5,890 nt of DNA. Source: Hyphomonas sp. (GTDB taxonomy: Bacteria; Pseudomonadota; Alphaproteobacteria; Caulobacterales; Hyphomonadaceae). The stretch spans positions 1 through 5,890 of the forward strand of contig JANSXJ010000234.1 in NCBI GenBank assembly GCA_024743015.1. The letters run 5' to 3'. Shown here piece by piece: positions 1-5,830 of this stretch. How positions within the stretch are numbered: the stretch's first letter is position 1; each line of letters opens with the position of its first letter. The translations under genes were made by a program, and so were the position numbers. A model generated the notes under the pieces. It searched no databases, was not told the DNA's origin, and worked only from the letters and a program-made list of their open reading frames with translations.

Positions 1-22
1 GAACCAGGAAATGGATTTACTC

Positions 23-643
23 ATGCGCAAACTTGCAGTTGCTGCCGGCCTTCTGGCCATGACCCTCCCAGCCCAGGCCAATCCGACGCTCGAAGGGGTC
101 GCCTCCGGTCTCTACAATCTGGAAAAGACACACGCCTTTCTAACCTGGACCGTGAAGCATAACGGGATTTCCGGATACACGGTGAACTTCACCGATTTCG
201 AGGCCGACCTGGTATTCGACGCTGAAACGCCTGAGAATTCTCAGCTGGCCGTGAGCATCAATCCGACCGCACTCAACACCAACTACCCCGATCCCGAGAA
301 AAAAATCGAATGGGAAAACGAACTGGCCACGGATGCGCGGTTCATGAACGCGAATGAATTCCCGGCGATCACATTCAACTCTACATCCGTTGAAAAAACC
401 GGCGACTTCGAGGGTAAAGTCACGGGCGATCTCACTTTCCTCGGTGTGACCAAACCGGTGACGCTGGACGTCAGCTATGGCGGCGTCGCGAACCCGCCAT
501 GGTTCGGTCAGCGCGATGTGATCGGTTTCACCGCCTCGACCACAATCGCACGCTCTGATTTTGGGCAAACCGCACTCGCTGGCGTGATTTCCGACGAAGT
601 CGAGATCGAGTTTTCTGGTGAATTCCTGCAAGCTGCCGAATAG
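23..643 (+). CDS. Secreted YceI-family lipocalin-like protein (soluble periplasmic)
   Basis: This encodes a 206-residue YceI-family protein. The family forms a lipocalin-like beta barrel, and characterised members bind polyisoprenoid or quinone-like chains in the periplasm; the ligand here is unknown. Residues 1-19 look like a Sec signal peptide: an Arg-Lys N-terminus, a hydrophobic core, then Ala-Gln-Ala before the predicted cut at Asn20. The YceI domain fills about residues 33-203. It has the repeated GDL(T)xLGVTxPVTLDV strand, an NPPWF...RDVIGF segment and RSDFG near the end. An in-frame ATG at 11 would add MDLL, but it sits one base after the only purine-rich site (AGGAA, 6-10). The ATG at 23 is 12 bases from that site and gives a canonical signal peptide, so I prefer it. 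The next gene is a close paralogue. The promoter lies outside the window. The family call is secure; the exact start is less so. Confidence 0.92.
   Translation: MRKLAVAAGLLAMTLPAQANPTLEGVASGLYNLEKTHAFLTWTVKHNGISGYTVNFTDFEADLVFDAETPENSQLAVSINPTALNTNYPDPEKKIEWENELATDARFMNANEFPAITFNSTSVEKTGDFEGKVTGDLTFLGVTKPVTLDVSYGGVANPPWFGQRDVIGFTASTTIARSDFGQTALAGVISDEVEIEFSGEFLQAAE
485..504 (+). repeat. 20-base exact repeat shared by the two tandem YceI genes
   Basis: The 20 bases here recur exactly at 1233-1252, in the second YceI gene. They encode the VANPPW segment in both. A second shared block (GAATTCCTGCA) ends each gene, at 620-630 and 1369-1379. This is residual identity from a tandem duplication, not a mobile repeat. 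Confidence 0.7.
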
Positions 644-662
644 ACTCAGCAACAATTTTGGT

Positions 663-670
663 GAGAGGGA
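663..670 (+). promoter_or_regulatory. Ribosome binding site of the second YceI gene
   Basis: GAGAGGGA lies 7 bases before the ATG at 678. It decides that start over the in-frame ATG at 618, which lies inside the upstream gene and would put 20 extra residues in front of a clear lipoprotein signal. The flanks, ATTTTGGT (655-662) and ACC-G-AAAAT (671-679), can pair with one bulged base, leaving this 8-base site as the loop. Confidence 0.75.
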
Positions 671-677
671 ACCGAAA

Positions 678-1388
678 ATGACAATCAAATCATACCTTGT
701 TGCTGGCACCGCGGCCGTCGCATTGTCAGCTTGTGGAGGCGGCGCGAACGAGGCGTCGATCGAAGATGCCGAGACACCGCCGGTACAAGCCGAGGCTGAG
801 TTGCATCCGCTGCTCGCAGACGTAGCGGCGGCAAACTACTCGCTTGAGAAAACCCACGCCTTCATGACCGTGAAAGTCGGCCATAATGGCGGGATCACAC
901 AGTACCGGATCAGTTTCACGGATTTTGACGGCGACCTTGCCTTCGACCCGGCCGATCCGGAAGCGTCGAGCATCTCGTTCACAATCAACCCTGCAGCGGT
1001 CGAAACCAACTATCCGGGCGACTATTCGGTCGGGCACCCTGAGAGCCAGTGGTCCAGCTGGAACGAAGACGTGTCGCGAGATGCGAAATGGCTGAACTCG
1101 GATGTTCATCCGGAAATCACCTTTGTCTCAACGAGTGCGTCCCGCACGGGCGACCTGAGCGGAACCGTAACGGGTGACCTAACGCTGCTCGGTGTCACCA
1201 GACCGGTCACACTGGATGTGACTTACAATGGTGTCGCGAACCCGCCATGGTTTGAAGGCCGGGACGTGATCGGCTTCGATGCCAGCACGAAGCTCAACCG
1301 GTCTGATTTTGGGATGGCCGCCTATATCCCGAATATTGGCGATGAAGTCACCGTCGAGTTCTCCGGCGAATTCCTGCAGGACGAATAG
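678..1388 (+). CDS. YceI-family lipoprotein, tandem paralogue of the preceding gene
   Basis: This encodes a 236-residue protein. Residues 1-18 form a lipoprotein signal peptide with the lipobox Leu16-Ser17-Ala18-Cys19, so Cys19 should be lipidated. Position +2 is Gly rather than Asp, so under the E. coli Lol rule it would go to the outer membrane; that rule may not hold in this organism. A Gly/Ala/Glu/Pro-rich linker (about 20-45) leads to the YceI domain (about 51-234). The domain closely matches the upstream protein: both have SLEKTHAF- or NLEKTHAF-like starts, GDLTxLGVTxPVTLDV, GVANPPWF..RDVIGF, RSDFG and EFSGEFLQ. Around residues 113-131 there is a short Trp/Ser-rich insertion (YSVGHPESQWSSWNEDV) absent from the paralogue. 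Gap to the upstream gene 34 bases, to the b561-YceI gene 3 bases, so an operon is likely. Ligand unknown. Confidence 0.92.
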   Translation: MTIKSYLVAGTAAVALSACGGGANEASIEDAETPPVQAEAELHPLLADVAAANYSLEKTHAFMTVKVGHNGGITQYRISFTDFDGDLAFDPADPEASSISFTINPAAVETNYPGDYSVGHPESQWSSWNEDVSRDAKWLNSDVHPEITFVSTSASRTGDLSGTVTGDLTLLGVTRPVTLDVTYNGVANPPWFEGRDVIGFDASTKLNRSDFGMAAYIPNIGDEVTVEFSGEFLQDE

Positions 1389-1391
1389 GCC

Positions 1392-2606
1392 ATGAGCGCC
1401 ACGTCAGAGCGGTATACGAGTGTCGCAATTACGCTGCACTGGCTGATTGCACTTGCGATCGTGGGAATGATCCTGGGCGGATGGTATATGGGTGACCTGC
1501 CGGATGGCGCACCGGGTCAGTATTTCCTGTACCAGATGCACAAATCGATTGGGATCACGATCCTGCTGCTGACCGTGGCGCGCATTATCTGGCGAGTGAT
1601 GAACCCGCCGCCGCCATTGCCTGAGGATATGAATGCGCTGGAAAAGACCGGCAGCCATCTCGTGCATCTGGGTTTCTACGGCCTGATGATCGCCATGCCA
1701 CTGACGGGCTGGCTCTACAGTTCCGTGAGTGTGAAGCTGGATGTGCCTACGGTGCTGTATGGCGCAATTAGCTGGCCGGACGTGCCATTTGTGGGCGGTC
1801 TCAAAACCGAGGCGGCGAGCGGTGTGGTCAATTTCATACATTCCAAACTTGCCTGGGTCGCGATTGGGCTCCTGGTTCTACACGTCGCTGGCGCGCTGAA
1901 ACATGAGTTTAGCGCCGAAGACGGCGTCCTGAAGCGGATGATCCCGGGCCTGTTTGGAAAAGTCGACAAACCGCAAGCGCCCGGTCGCGGCGCCCTGACC
2001 GCATTTGGATCCAGCCTCGCCATCCTGGTTATCGTCGCTGGCGCCTCCCCACTTCTGGGCGCGCTTTCAGGATCAGGGCAGGCCGTGAGCGCGGACGCAG
2101 CGTTTGAGCCGAACTGGACGGTGGATAAAGCAGCTTCATCCATCACATTCTCAGGCATTCATGATGGGAACACGTTTTCCGGAACCTTCGGTAACTGGGA
2201 CGCGGCGATCCAGTTCGATCCGACCAGCCCCGCCAAGGCCGAAGCGCGCGTAACCGTTGCAACCGGAAGCGCGGAAGCCAGTCAGAAGCTCTACACTGAC
2301 AGCTTGAAATCCCCAGAATGGTTCAATACGGCGGCCTTCCCGAGTGCGAGCGTCGAAATCCTGAACATCTCAGAGACTGGCGACGGACAATACCTGTCTA
2401 CGGCGCGACTGACCTTGAAAGACGCGACGGTAGACACCGATTTTCCGTTCTCTCTGCAGTTAGAAGGAACGACCGCGCGAATGACGGGTCAGGCGGTCTT
2501 TCAACGCACTCCCCTGGACCTTGGACAAGCCTCGGACCCGAGCGCTGACTGGGTGTCTGAAGACGTTACGGTGGATGTTGTTGTCGTGGCAGCGCGCACC
2601 GACTAA
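1392..2606 (+). CDS. Cytochrome b561 (YceJ-like) fused to a YceI domain
   Basis: This 404-residue protein joins two families. Residues 1-190 are a prokaryotic cytochrome b561 with four membrane helices (about 14-33, 51-69, 90-110, 148-170). Probable haem ligands are His16 (TLHW), His50 (QMHKSIG), His150 and His164; the 14-residue spacing of the last pair matches E. coli CybB. The MHKSIG...RVMNPPPPLP stretch is closest to E. coli YceJ as I recall it. A basic loop (170-199) leads to a fifth helix (about 202-225), and residues 238-402 are a YceI domain, which this topology would put in the periplasm. Family members take or give electrons to ubiquinone in the inner membrane; CybB is reported to oxidise superoxide. 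The YceI half is quite diverged from the two upstream YceI proteins. An AGGA (1378-1381), 10 bases before the ATG, is the likely ribosome site. The exact substrate is unknown. Confidence 0.94.
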   Translation: MSATSERYTSVAITLHWLIALAIVGMILGGWYMGDLPDGAPGQYFLYQMHKSIGITILLLTVARIIWRVMNPPPPLPEDMNALEKTGSHLVHLGFYGLMIAMPLTGWLYSSVSVKLDVPTVLYGAISWPDVPFVGGLKTEAASGVVNFIHSKLAWVAIGLLVLHVAGALKHEFSAEDGVLKRMIPGLFGKVDKPQAPGRGALTAFGSSLAILVIVAGASPLLGALSGSGQAVSADAAFEPNWTVDKAASSITFSGIHDGNTFSGTFGNWDAAIQFDPTSPAKAEARVTVATGSAEASQKLYTDSLKSPEWFNTAAFPSASVEILNISETGDGQYLSTARLTLKDATVDTDFPFSLQLEGTTARMTGQAVFQRTPLDLGQASDPSADWVSEDVTVDVVVVAARTD

Positions 2607-2657
2607 GGGCTCTTCCTCATTGCAAAATTCCGATAAGGTTTGGCAGAGACTCGAATA

Positions 2658-2666
2658 AGAGGAGAG
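2658..2666 (+). promoter_or_regulatory. Strong ribosome binding site of the VIT gene
   Basis: AGAGGAGAG contains a near-ideal AGGAG (2660-2664), 6 bases before the ATG at 2671. It is the strongest Shine-Dalgarno sequence in the window. Short inverted arms GACTC (2648-2652) and GAGTC (2664-2668) flank part of it. The 64-base gap before this gene is the largest between complete genes, but I see no convincing -35/-10 pair, terminator or iron-responsive operator in it. Confidence 0.7.
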
Positions 2667-2670
2667 TCCG

Positions 2671-3372
2671 ATGACAGTGCATGAAGCTCATGAAGAACAC
2701 CATTATGTGCAACGGATGGGATGGTTGCGCGCGGCCGTGCTCGGCGCGAATGATGGAATTCTCTCAACAGCGAGCCTGATGATCGGGGTCGCCGCCGCAG
2801 CGGCGAGTATGAGCGATATTCTGCTTGCCGGGATCGCGGCCCTTACAGCGGGCGCCCTGTCCATGGCGGCCGGCGAATATGTCTCGGTAAGCTCGCAATC
2901 CGATATAGAACATGCCGACCTTGAAACAGAGCGACGGGCGCTGCGCGAAGACCCGGAAGGTGAGCATGAAGAGCTGTCGCAAATCTACATGGCGCGCGGT
3001 GTCCCTGACCAGCTCGCCCGGCAAGTTGCGACAGCACTCACGCAAAGTGGAGCGTTGGAGGCTCATGCGCGTGACGAGCTTGGAATCTCTGATCTGTCCA
3101 AAGCCCGCCCGCTTCAGGCCGCCTGGTCATCTGCTGTGAGTTTCGCCGTCGGCGCGACCCTTCCGATCATCGCAGCAGTCCTCGCACCTGCACAGCATGT
3201 CGGGATCGCGATTGCGGGGGTGTCTTTGCTCGGATTGATCCTGCTGGGTGTGCTGTCCGCCCGTGCGGGCGGCGCTCATCCGCTGAAAGCCGTGGTCCGG
3301 ATTGTTTTCTGGGGGACGACCGCGATGGCGCTCACCGCCTTGGTCGGTCGGCTATTTGGCGTTGCGGTTTAA
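2671..3372 (+). CDS. VIT1/CCC1-family Fe2+/Mn2+ transporter
   Basis: This 233-residue inner-membrane protein belongs to the VIT1/CCC1 family, which moves Fe2+ or Mn2+ out of the cytoplasm (in eukaryotes into the vacuole). The family signature GANDGILSTASLMIGVA covers residues 25-41 in helix 1. Asp28 there and Met65/Glu69 in helix 2 (about 50-72) match positions that line the ion path in the plant VIT1 structure. Residues 76-136 form the cytoplasmic, acidic metal-binding domain (Asp78, Glu80, Asp83, Glu85, Glu87, Glu98, Glu100, Glu101, Glu136), ending in the typical HARDELGI. Three more helices follow (about 150-172, 176-197, 207-230). There is no fused ferritin domain, unlike MbfA. The His/Glu-rich N-terminus (HEAHEEHH, 4-11) could also touch metal. 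Length is normal. Its last codons can pair with the start of the next gene. Metal preference cannot be read from sequence. Confidence 0.92.
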   Translation: MTVHEAHEEHHYVQRMGWLRAAVLGANDGILSTASLMIGVAAAAASMSDILLAGIAALTAGALSMAAGEYVSVSSQSDIEHADLETERRALREDPEGEHEELSQIYMARGVPDQLARQVATALTQSGALEAHARDELGISDLSKARPLQAAWSSAVSFAVGATLPIIAAVLAPAQHVGIAIAGVSLLGLILLGVLSARAGGAHPLKAVVRIVFWGTTAMALTALVGRLFGVAV

Positions 3373-3399
3373 GCGCGCCCGCCATATGAGCGCCAAATG
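3353..3399 (+). promoter_or_regulatory. Possible mRNA hairpin covering the Sua5 start codon
   Basis: ATTTGGCG (3354-3361), in the last codons of the VIT gene, is the exact inverse complement of CGCCAAAT (3391-3398), which enters the Sua5 start codon. With T3353/G3399, T3362/G3390 (wobble) and T3363/A3389, the stem reaches 11 pairs and includes the whole ATG. A second short stem, GCGG (3364-3367) with CCGC (3379-3382), fits inside the loop. Ribosomes reaching the VIT stop (3370-3372) would open the left arm. The pairing is seen in the sequence; a role in translational coupling is inferred. Confidence 0.4.
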
Positions 3400-4335
3400 A
3401 GCGCTCCGGTCCTGCCCCCAACGAATGATGCCATCACGCATGCAGCAGATTTGCTGCGCGCCGGCGGTCTGGTCGCGATGCCGACAGAGACGGTTTACGG
3501 GCTGGCAGCGAATGCGGCTGACGCAGAAGCCGTCGCGCGGCTCTATGCTGCCAAAGGGCGTCCGCGATTCAACCCGCTGATCGCGCATGTCGCAAACCTC
3601 GAAATGGCTGAGGCACAAGGTGTGTTCAGGGCCCGAGCCTTGGAGCTGGTTGAGGCTTTTTGGCCGGGTCCGCTAACCCTGGTGGTTGAGGTCGCTGAAC
3701 ACGCCACCGTCTCCGACCTGGCGCGCGCCGGTTTACCCAGCCTGGCGCTGCGCATGCCCGATCATCCGGTTGCCCGGAGCCTTCTCGCAGAATTCGGTGG
3801 TCCTTTGGTCGCGCCGTCTGCCAACCCCAGTGGCAGGATCAGCCCGACCCGCGCTGAGCATGTTGCCGCCGATATGGGGGATCTTATCGACCTGATCCTT
3901 GATGGCGGGCCGTGTGCCTCGGGCCTGGAATCGACCATCATCGATGCGCGCGGCGACCGCCCCGCTTTGCTCCGCCCCGGAAGTCTCGATCCAGCTGAGA
4001 TTGATCGAATCTGGCCAGGCCTGATCCGCCCGGAAGCCAATCCCGACGCGCCGCAATCGCCGGGACAGTTGCTCCGTCACTACGCTCCGCAAGCGAAGCT
4101 GCGCCTCAATGCGACGACCCCGGACGAGGGTGAAGCCTATCTGGGATTTGGCGCTGGCGAAGCAACCCTCAATCTTTCGACGTCCGCCGATCTCACCGAA
4201 GCCGCGACCAATTTATTCGGCATGCTGCGCGAGCTTGATCAGCGCTATGACCGTATCGCTGTGGCTCCGATCCCAGATCATGGTCTCGGCGAAGCGATAA
4301 ATGACCGCCTTACGCGCGCGGCGAAAACAGCGTAA
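3397..4335 (+). CDS. sua5: L-threonylcarbamoyladenylate synthase, two-domain Sua5 type
   Basis: This 312-residue cytoplasmic enzyme makes threonylcarbamoyl-AMP from L-threonine, bicarbonate and ATP, the first step of the t6A modification at position 37 of ANN-decoding tRNAs; the TsaBDE machinery then transfers the group. The YrdC domain spans about residues 10-200. Its motifs are PTETVYGLA (29-37), KGRPRFNPLIAHV (53-65, with the KxR pair Lys53/Arg55), WPGPLTLV (89-96), PSANPSG (140-146, Ser141/Asn143) and SGLESTIID. The linker SPGQLLRHYAP (221-231) closes over the active site, and the C-terminal Sua5 domain (about 235-312) ends with the typical GLGEAINDRLTRAA. Length is normal for Sua5. The start leaves a 24-base gap after the VIT gene, has no clear Shine-Dalgarno sequence, and may be translationally coupled. 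The other name in use is tsaC2/ywlC. Very secure. Confidence 0.96.
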   Translation: MSAPVLPPTNDAITHAADLLRAGGLVAMPTETVYGLAANAADAEAVARLYAAKGRPRFNPLIAHVANLEMAEAQGVFRARALELVEAFWPGPLTLVVEVAEHATVSDLARAGLPSLALRMPDHPVARSLLAEFGGPLVAPSANPSGRISPTRAEHVAADMGDLIDLILDGGPCASGLESTIIDARGDRPALLRPGSLDPAEIDRIWPGLIRPEANPDAPQSPGQLLRHYAPQAKLRLNATTPDEGEAYLGFGAGEATLNLSTSADLTEAATNLFGMLRELDQRYDRIAVAPIPDHGLGEAINDRLTRAAKTA

Positions 4336-4344
4336 AAGACCAGG

Positions 4345-5754
4345 ATGACGCTACCCAATGGATTTCTTGCCGACGCCAAAGCCTTGCTCGGGGACAAAGG
4401 CTGGCGCATGGATGCCGAAAGCCTGGAACAGGTCGCAACCCCCTGGCGGGGGACTTTTCAAGGGGAAACGCCATTTCTGGCCCTGCCCGCCTCAACCGAG
4501 CAGGTCTCTCAACTCGTCAAGCTGTGTCAGACCCATAAAGTCGCCATCACGCCGCAAGGCGGAAATACCGGACTCGTCGATGCGGGCACACCGCATGGAG
4601 AGATCACGATTTCTCTGCGCCGGATGCAGGCGGTACGGGCGGTTGATCCGTTCAACAATTCTCTGACGATCGAAGCGGGCGCGCCGCTCGTCAAAGCGCA
4701 GGAGGCGGCGGACGGTGCGAGACGGCTCTTCCCGCTCTCACTCGGATCTGAAGGTACCGCGACCATTGGCGGTTTGATTTCTACCAATGCAGGCGGCGTC
4801 GCAGTCCTGCGTTACGGTATGATGCGTGACCTGATCCTCGGACTGGAAGTGGTTCTGCCCAACGGCGAGATCTGGGACGGCCTTTCCGGGCTGCGGAAGA
4901 ACAATACCGGATACGATCTGAAACACCTCTTTGCGGGGGCGGAAGGCACGCTCGGCATCATTACGGCAGCGACGCTGAAACTGTTTCCCAGAGTGGCGAA
5001 AAGCACGGCCTGGATCAGCTGTGAGAGCGCCGAAGCTGTTGTTGAACTGCTTGCGCTGACCCGCGATCACGCTGGCGATACCGTCACCAGTTTTGAAATC
5101 ATTCCGGCCAACGCGATTGAGATGGTGCGCTCCGAAATGCCGGATGTGCGTGACCCGCAACCCAATGGCCTGCCCTGGCGTGTGCTATGCGAGATTTCGA
5201 TGGCCAGCGAGGCTCATGCGCGTGACATCATGGAAACGGCCCTGCAATCAGCCTTTGAAGCCGGTCTTGCCGCAGATGCGGTTATCGCCGAAAGCCTGAC
5301 ACAAGCGAAGTCTTTCTGGACGATCCGCGAGAGCATCCCGCTCTGCAAACGGGCGTATGGAACCGCGATCAATCACGACATATCGGTGCCGGTTTCCCAA
5401 ATCCCGGCCTTTCTGGAACGGGCCGAGCAGGCCATTCACGAAGTTTCCGAGAATGCCGAAATCATTGCCTTTGGCCATGTTGGCGATGGCAACCTGCACT
5501 ATTCAGCTTGCGAACCCAAGGATGCGCTCACGCCCATACTCAGCAATCACATGGCCGAAATCACTGAAATCGTTCACCGCCAGGCAATGGCCTTTGGCGG
5601 ATCCATCAGCGCCGAACATGGCGTGGGTCGGTTGAAACGCGATGAGCTGGAAAACATCCGCCCCGCCGCTGCGACGGCGACGATGAAAGCGATCAAGGCC
5701 GCTCTGGATCCGAATGGCATTATGAATCCCAACCGCGTCATTAGTCTGGATTGA
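4345..5754 (+). CDS. FAD-binding D-2-hydroxyacid dehydrogenase (GlcD/D-LDH/D2HGDH-like)
   Basis: This 469-residue flavoprotein belongs to the VAO/PCMH family, which oxidises D-2-hydroxyacids such as D-lactate, glycolate or D-2-hydroxyglutarate to 2-oxoacids. The FAD_binding_4 domain (about 38-220) has PQGGNTGLVDAG (70-81), GSEGTATIGGLISTNAGG (134-151), a VLRYG..RDLILGLEVVLPNG block and AGAEGTLGIIT (197-207). The FAD-oxidase_C domain (about 225-465) has GHVGDGNLH (377-385, His378 and His385 as likely metal ligands), SAEHGVG (422-428, Glu424) and DPNGIMNP near the end. Arg328 matches the substrate Arg of human D2HGDH, but Asn343 sits where a Lys is expected. No signal peptide or membrane helix is seen. 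The start follows the Sua5 stop by 9 bases. Its nearest AGG abuts the ATG, so translation may rely on coupling. A Sua5-FAD oxidoreductase pair recurs in alphaproteobacteria, from memory. Substrate and electron acceptor are unknown. Confidence 0.92.
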   Translation: MTLPNGFLADAKALLGDKGWRMDAESLEQVATPWRGTFQGETPFLALPASTEQVSQLVKLCQTHKVAITPQGGNTGLVDAGTPHGEITISLRRMQAVRAVDPFNNSLTIEAGAPLVKAQEAADGARRLFPLSLGSEGTATIGGLISTNAGGVAVLRYGMMRDLILGLEVVLPNGEIWDGLSGLRKNNTGYDLKHLFAGAEGTLGIITAATLKLFPRVAKSTAWISCESAEAVVELLALTRDHAGDTVTSFEIIPANAIEMVRSEMPDVRDPQPNGLPWRVLCEISMASEAHARDIMETALQSAFEAGLAADAVIAESLTQAKSFWTIRESIPLCKRAYGTAINHDISVPVSQIPAFLERAEQAIHEVSENAEIIAFGHVGDGNLHYSACEPKDALTPILSNHMAEITEIVHRQAMAFGGSISAEHGVGRLKRDELENIRPAAATATMKAIKAALDPNGIMNPNRVISLD

Positions 5755-5830
5755 TACCGTTTTTTGAGCCACAGTCCGTTGTGCGTGTTGAGGGATCAGG
5801 GCTTTGTGTGGACGCTTTTTCAGGCATGGC
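5755..5830. other. Spacer after the FAD oxidoreductase gene; no clear terminator or promoter
   Basis: A run of six T (5760-5765) follows the stop by five bases. The only stem near it is AATCC (5725-5729) with GGATT (5748-5752), five pairs with an 18-base loop starting inside the coding region, too weak to call a terminator. No -35/-10 pair with normal spacing stands out. Confidence 0.4.

Noticed and set aside
618..677. Earlier in-frame ATG for the second YceI gene
   Set aside because: It would overlap the first gene and bury the lipoprotein signal; the ATG at 678 has a good ribosome site 7 bases upstream and a canonical lipobox.
140..709. A 189-codon minus-strand reading frame opposite the first YceI gene
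   Set aside because: It lies almost wholly opposite a well-supported gene, has Arg/Asp/His-rich composition typical of antisense frames in GC-rich DNA, and shows no recognisable motif.
1372..1381. Perfect 10-base palindrome TCCTGCAGGA ahead of the b561-YceI start
   Set aside because: It encodes part of the conserved EFLQ end shared with the paralogue and supplies the AGGA ribosome site; it is too short to call an operator.
2620..2660. TTGCAA and TTGGCA as possible -35 boxes for a VIT promoter
   Set aside because: No TATAAT-like hexamer lies 16-18 bases downstream of either.
2607..2670. Fur, Irr or other iron-responsive operator ahead of the VIT gene
   Set aside because: No match to a Fur-like GATAATNATTATC dyad or an Irr-type TTTAGAA-TTCTAAA element was seen.
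5725..5765. Stem plus T-run resembling a terminator after the FAD gene
   Set aside because: Only five pairs with an 18-base loop, and seven bases between stem and T-run; not a convincing intrinsic terminator.
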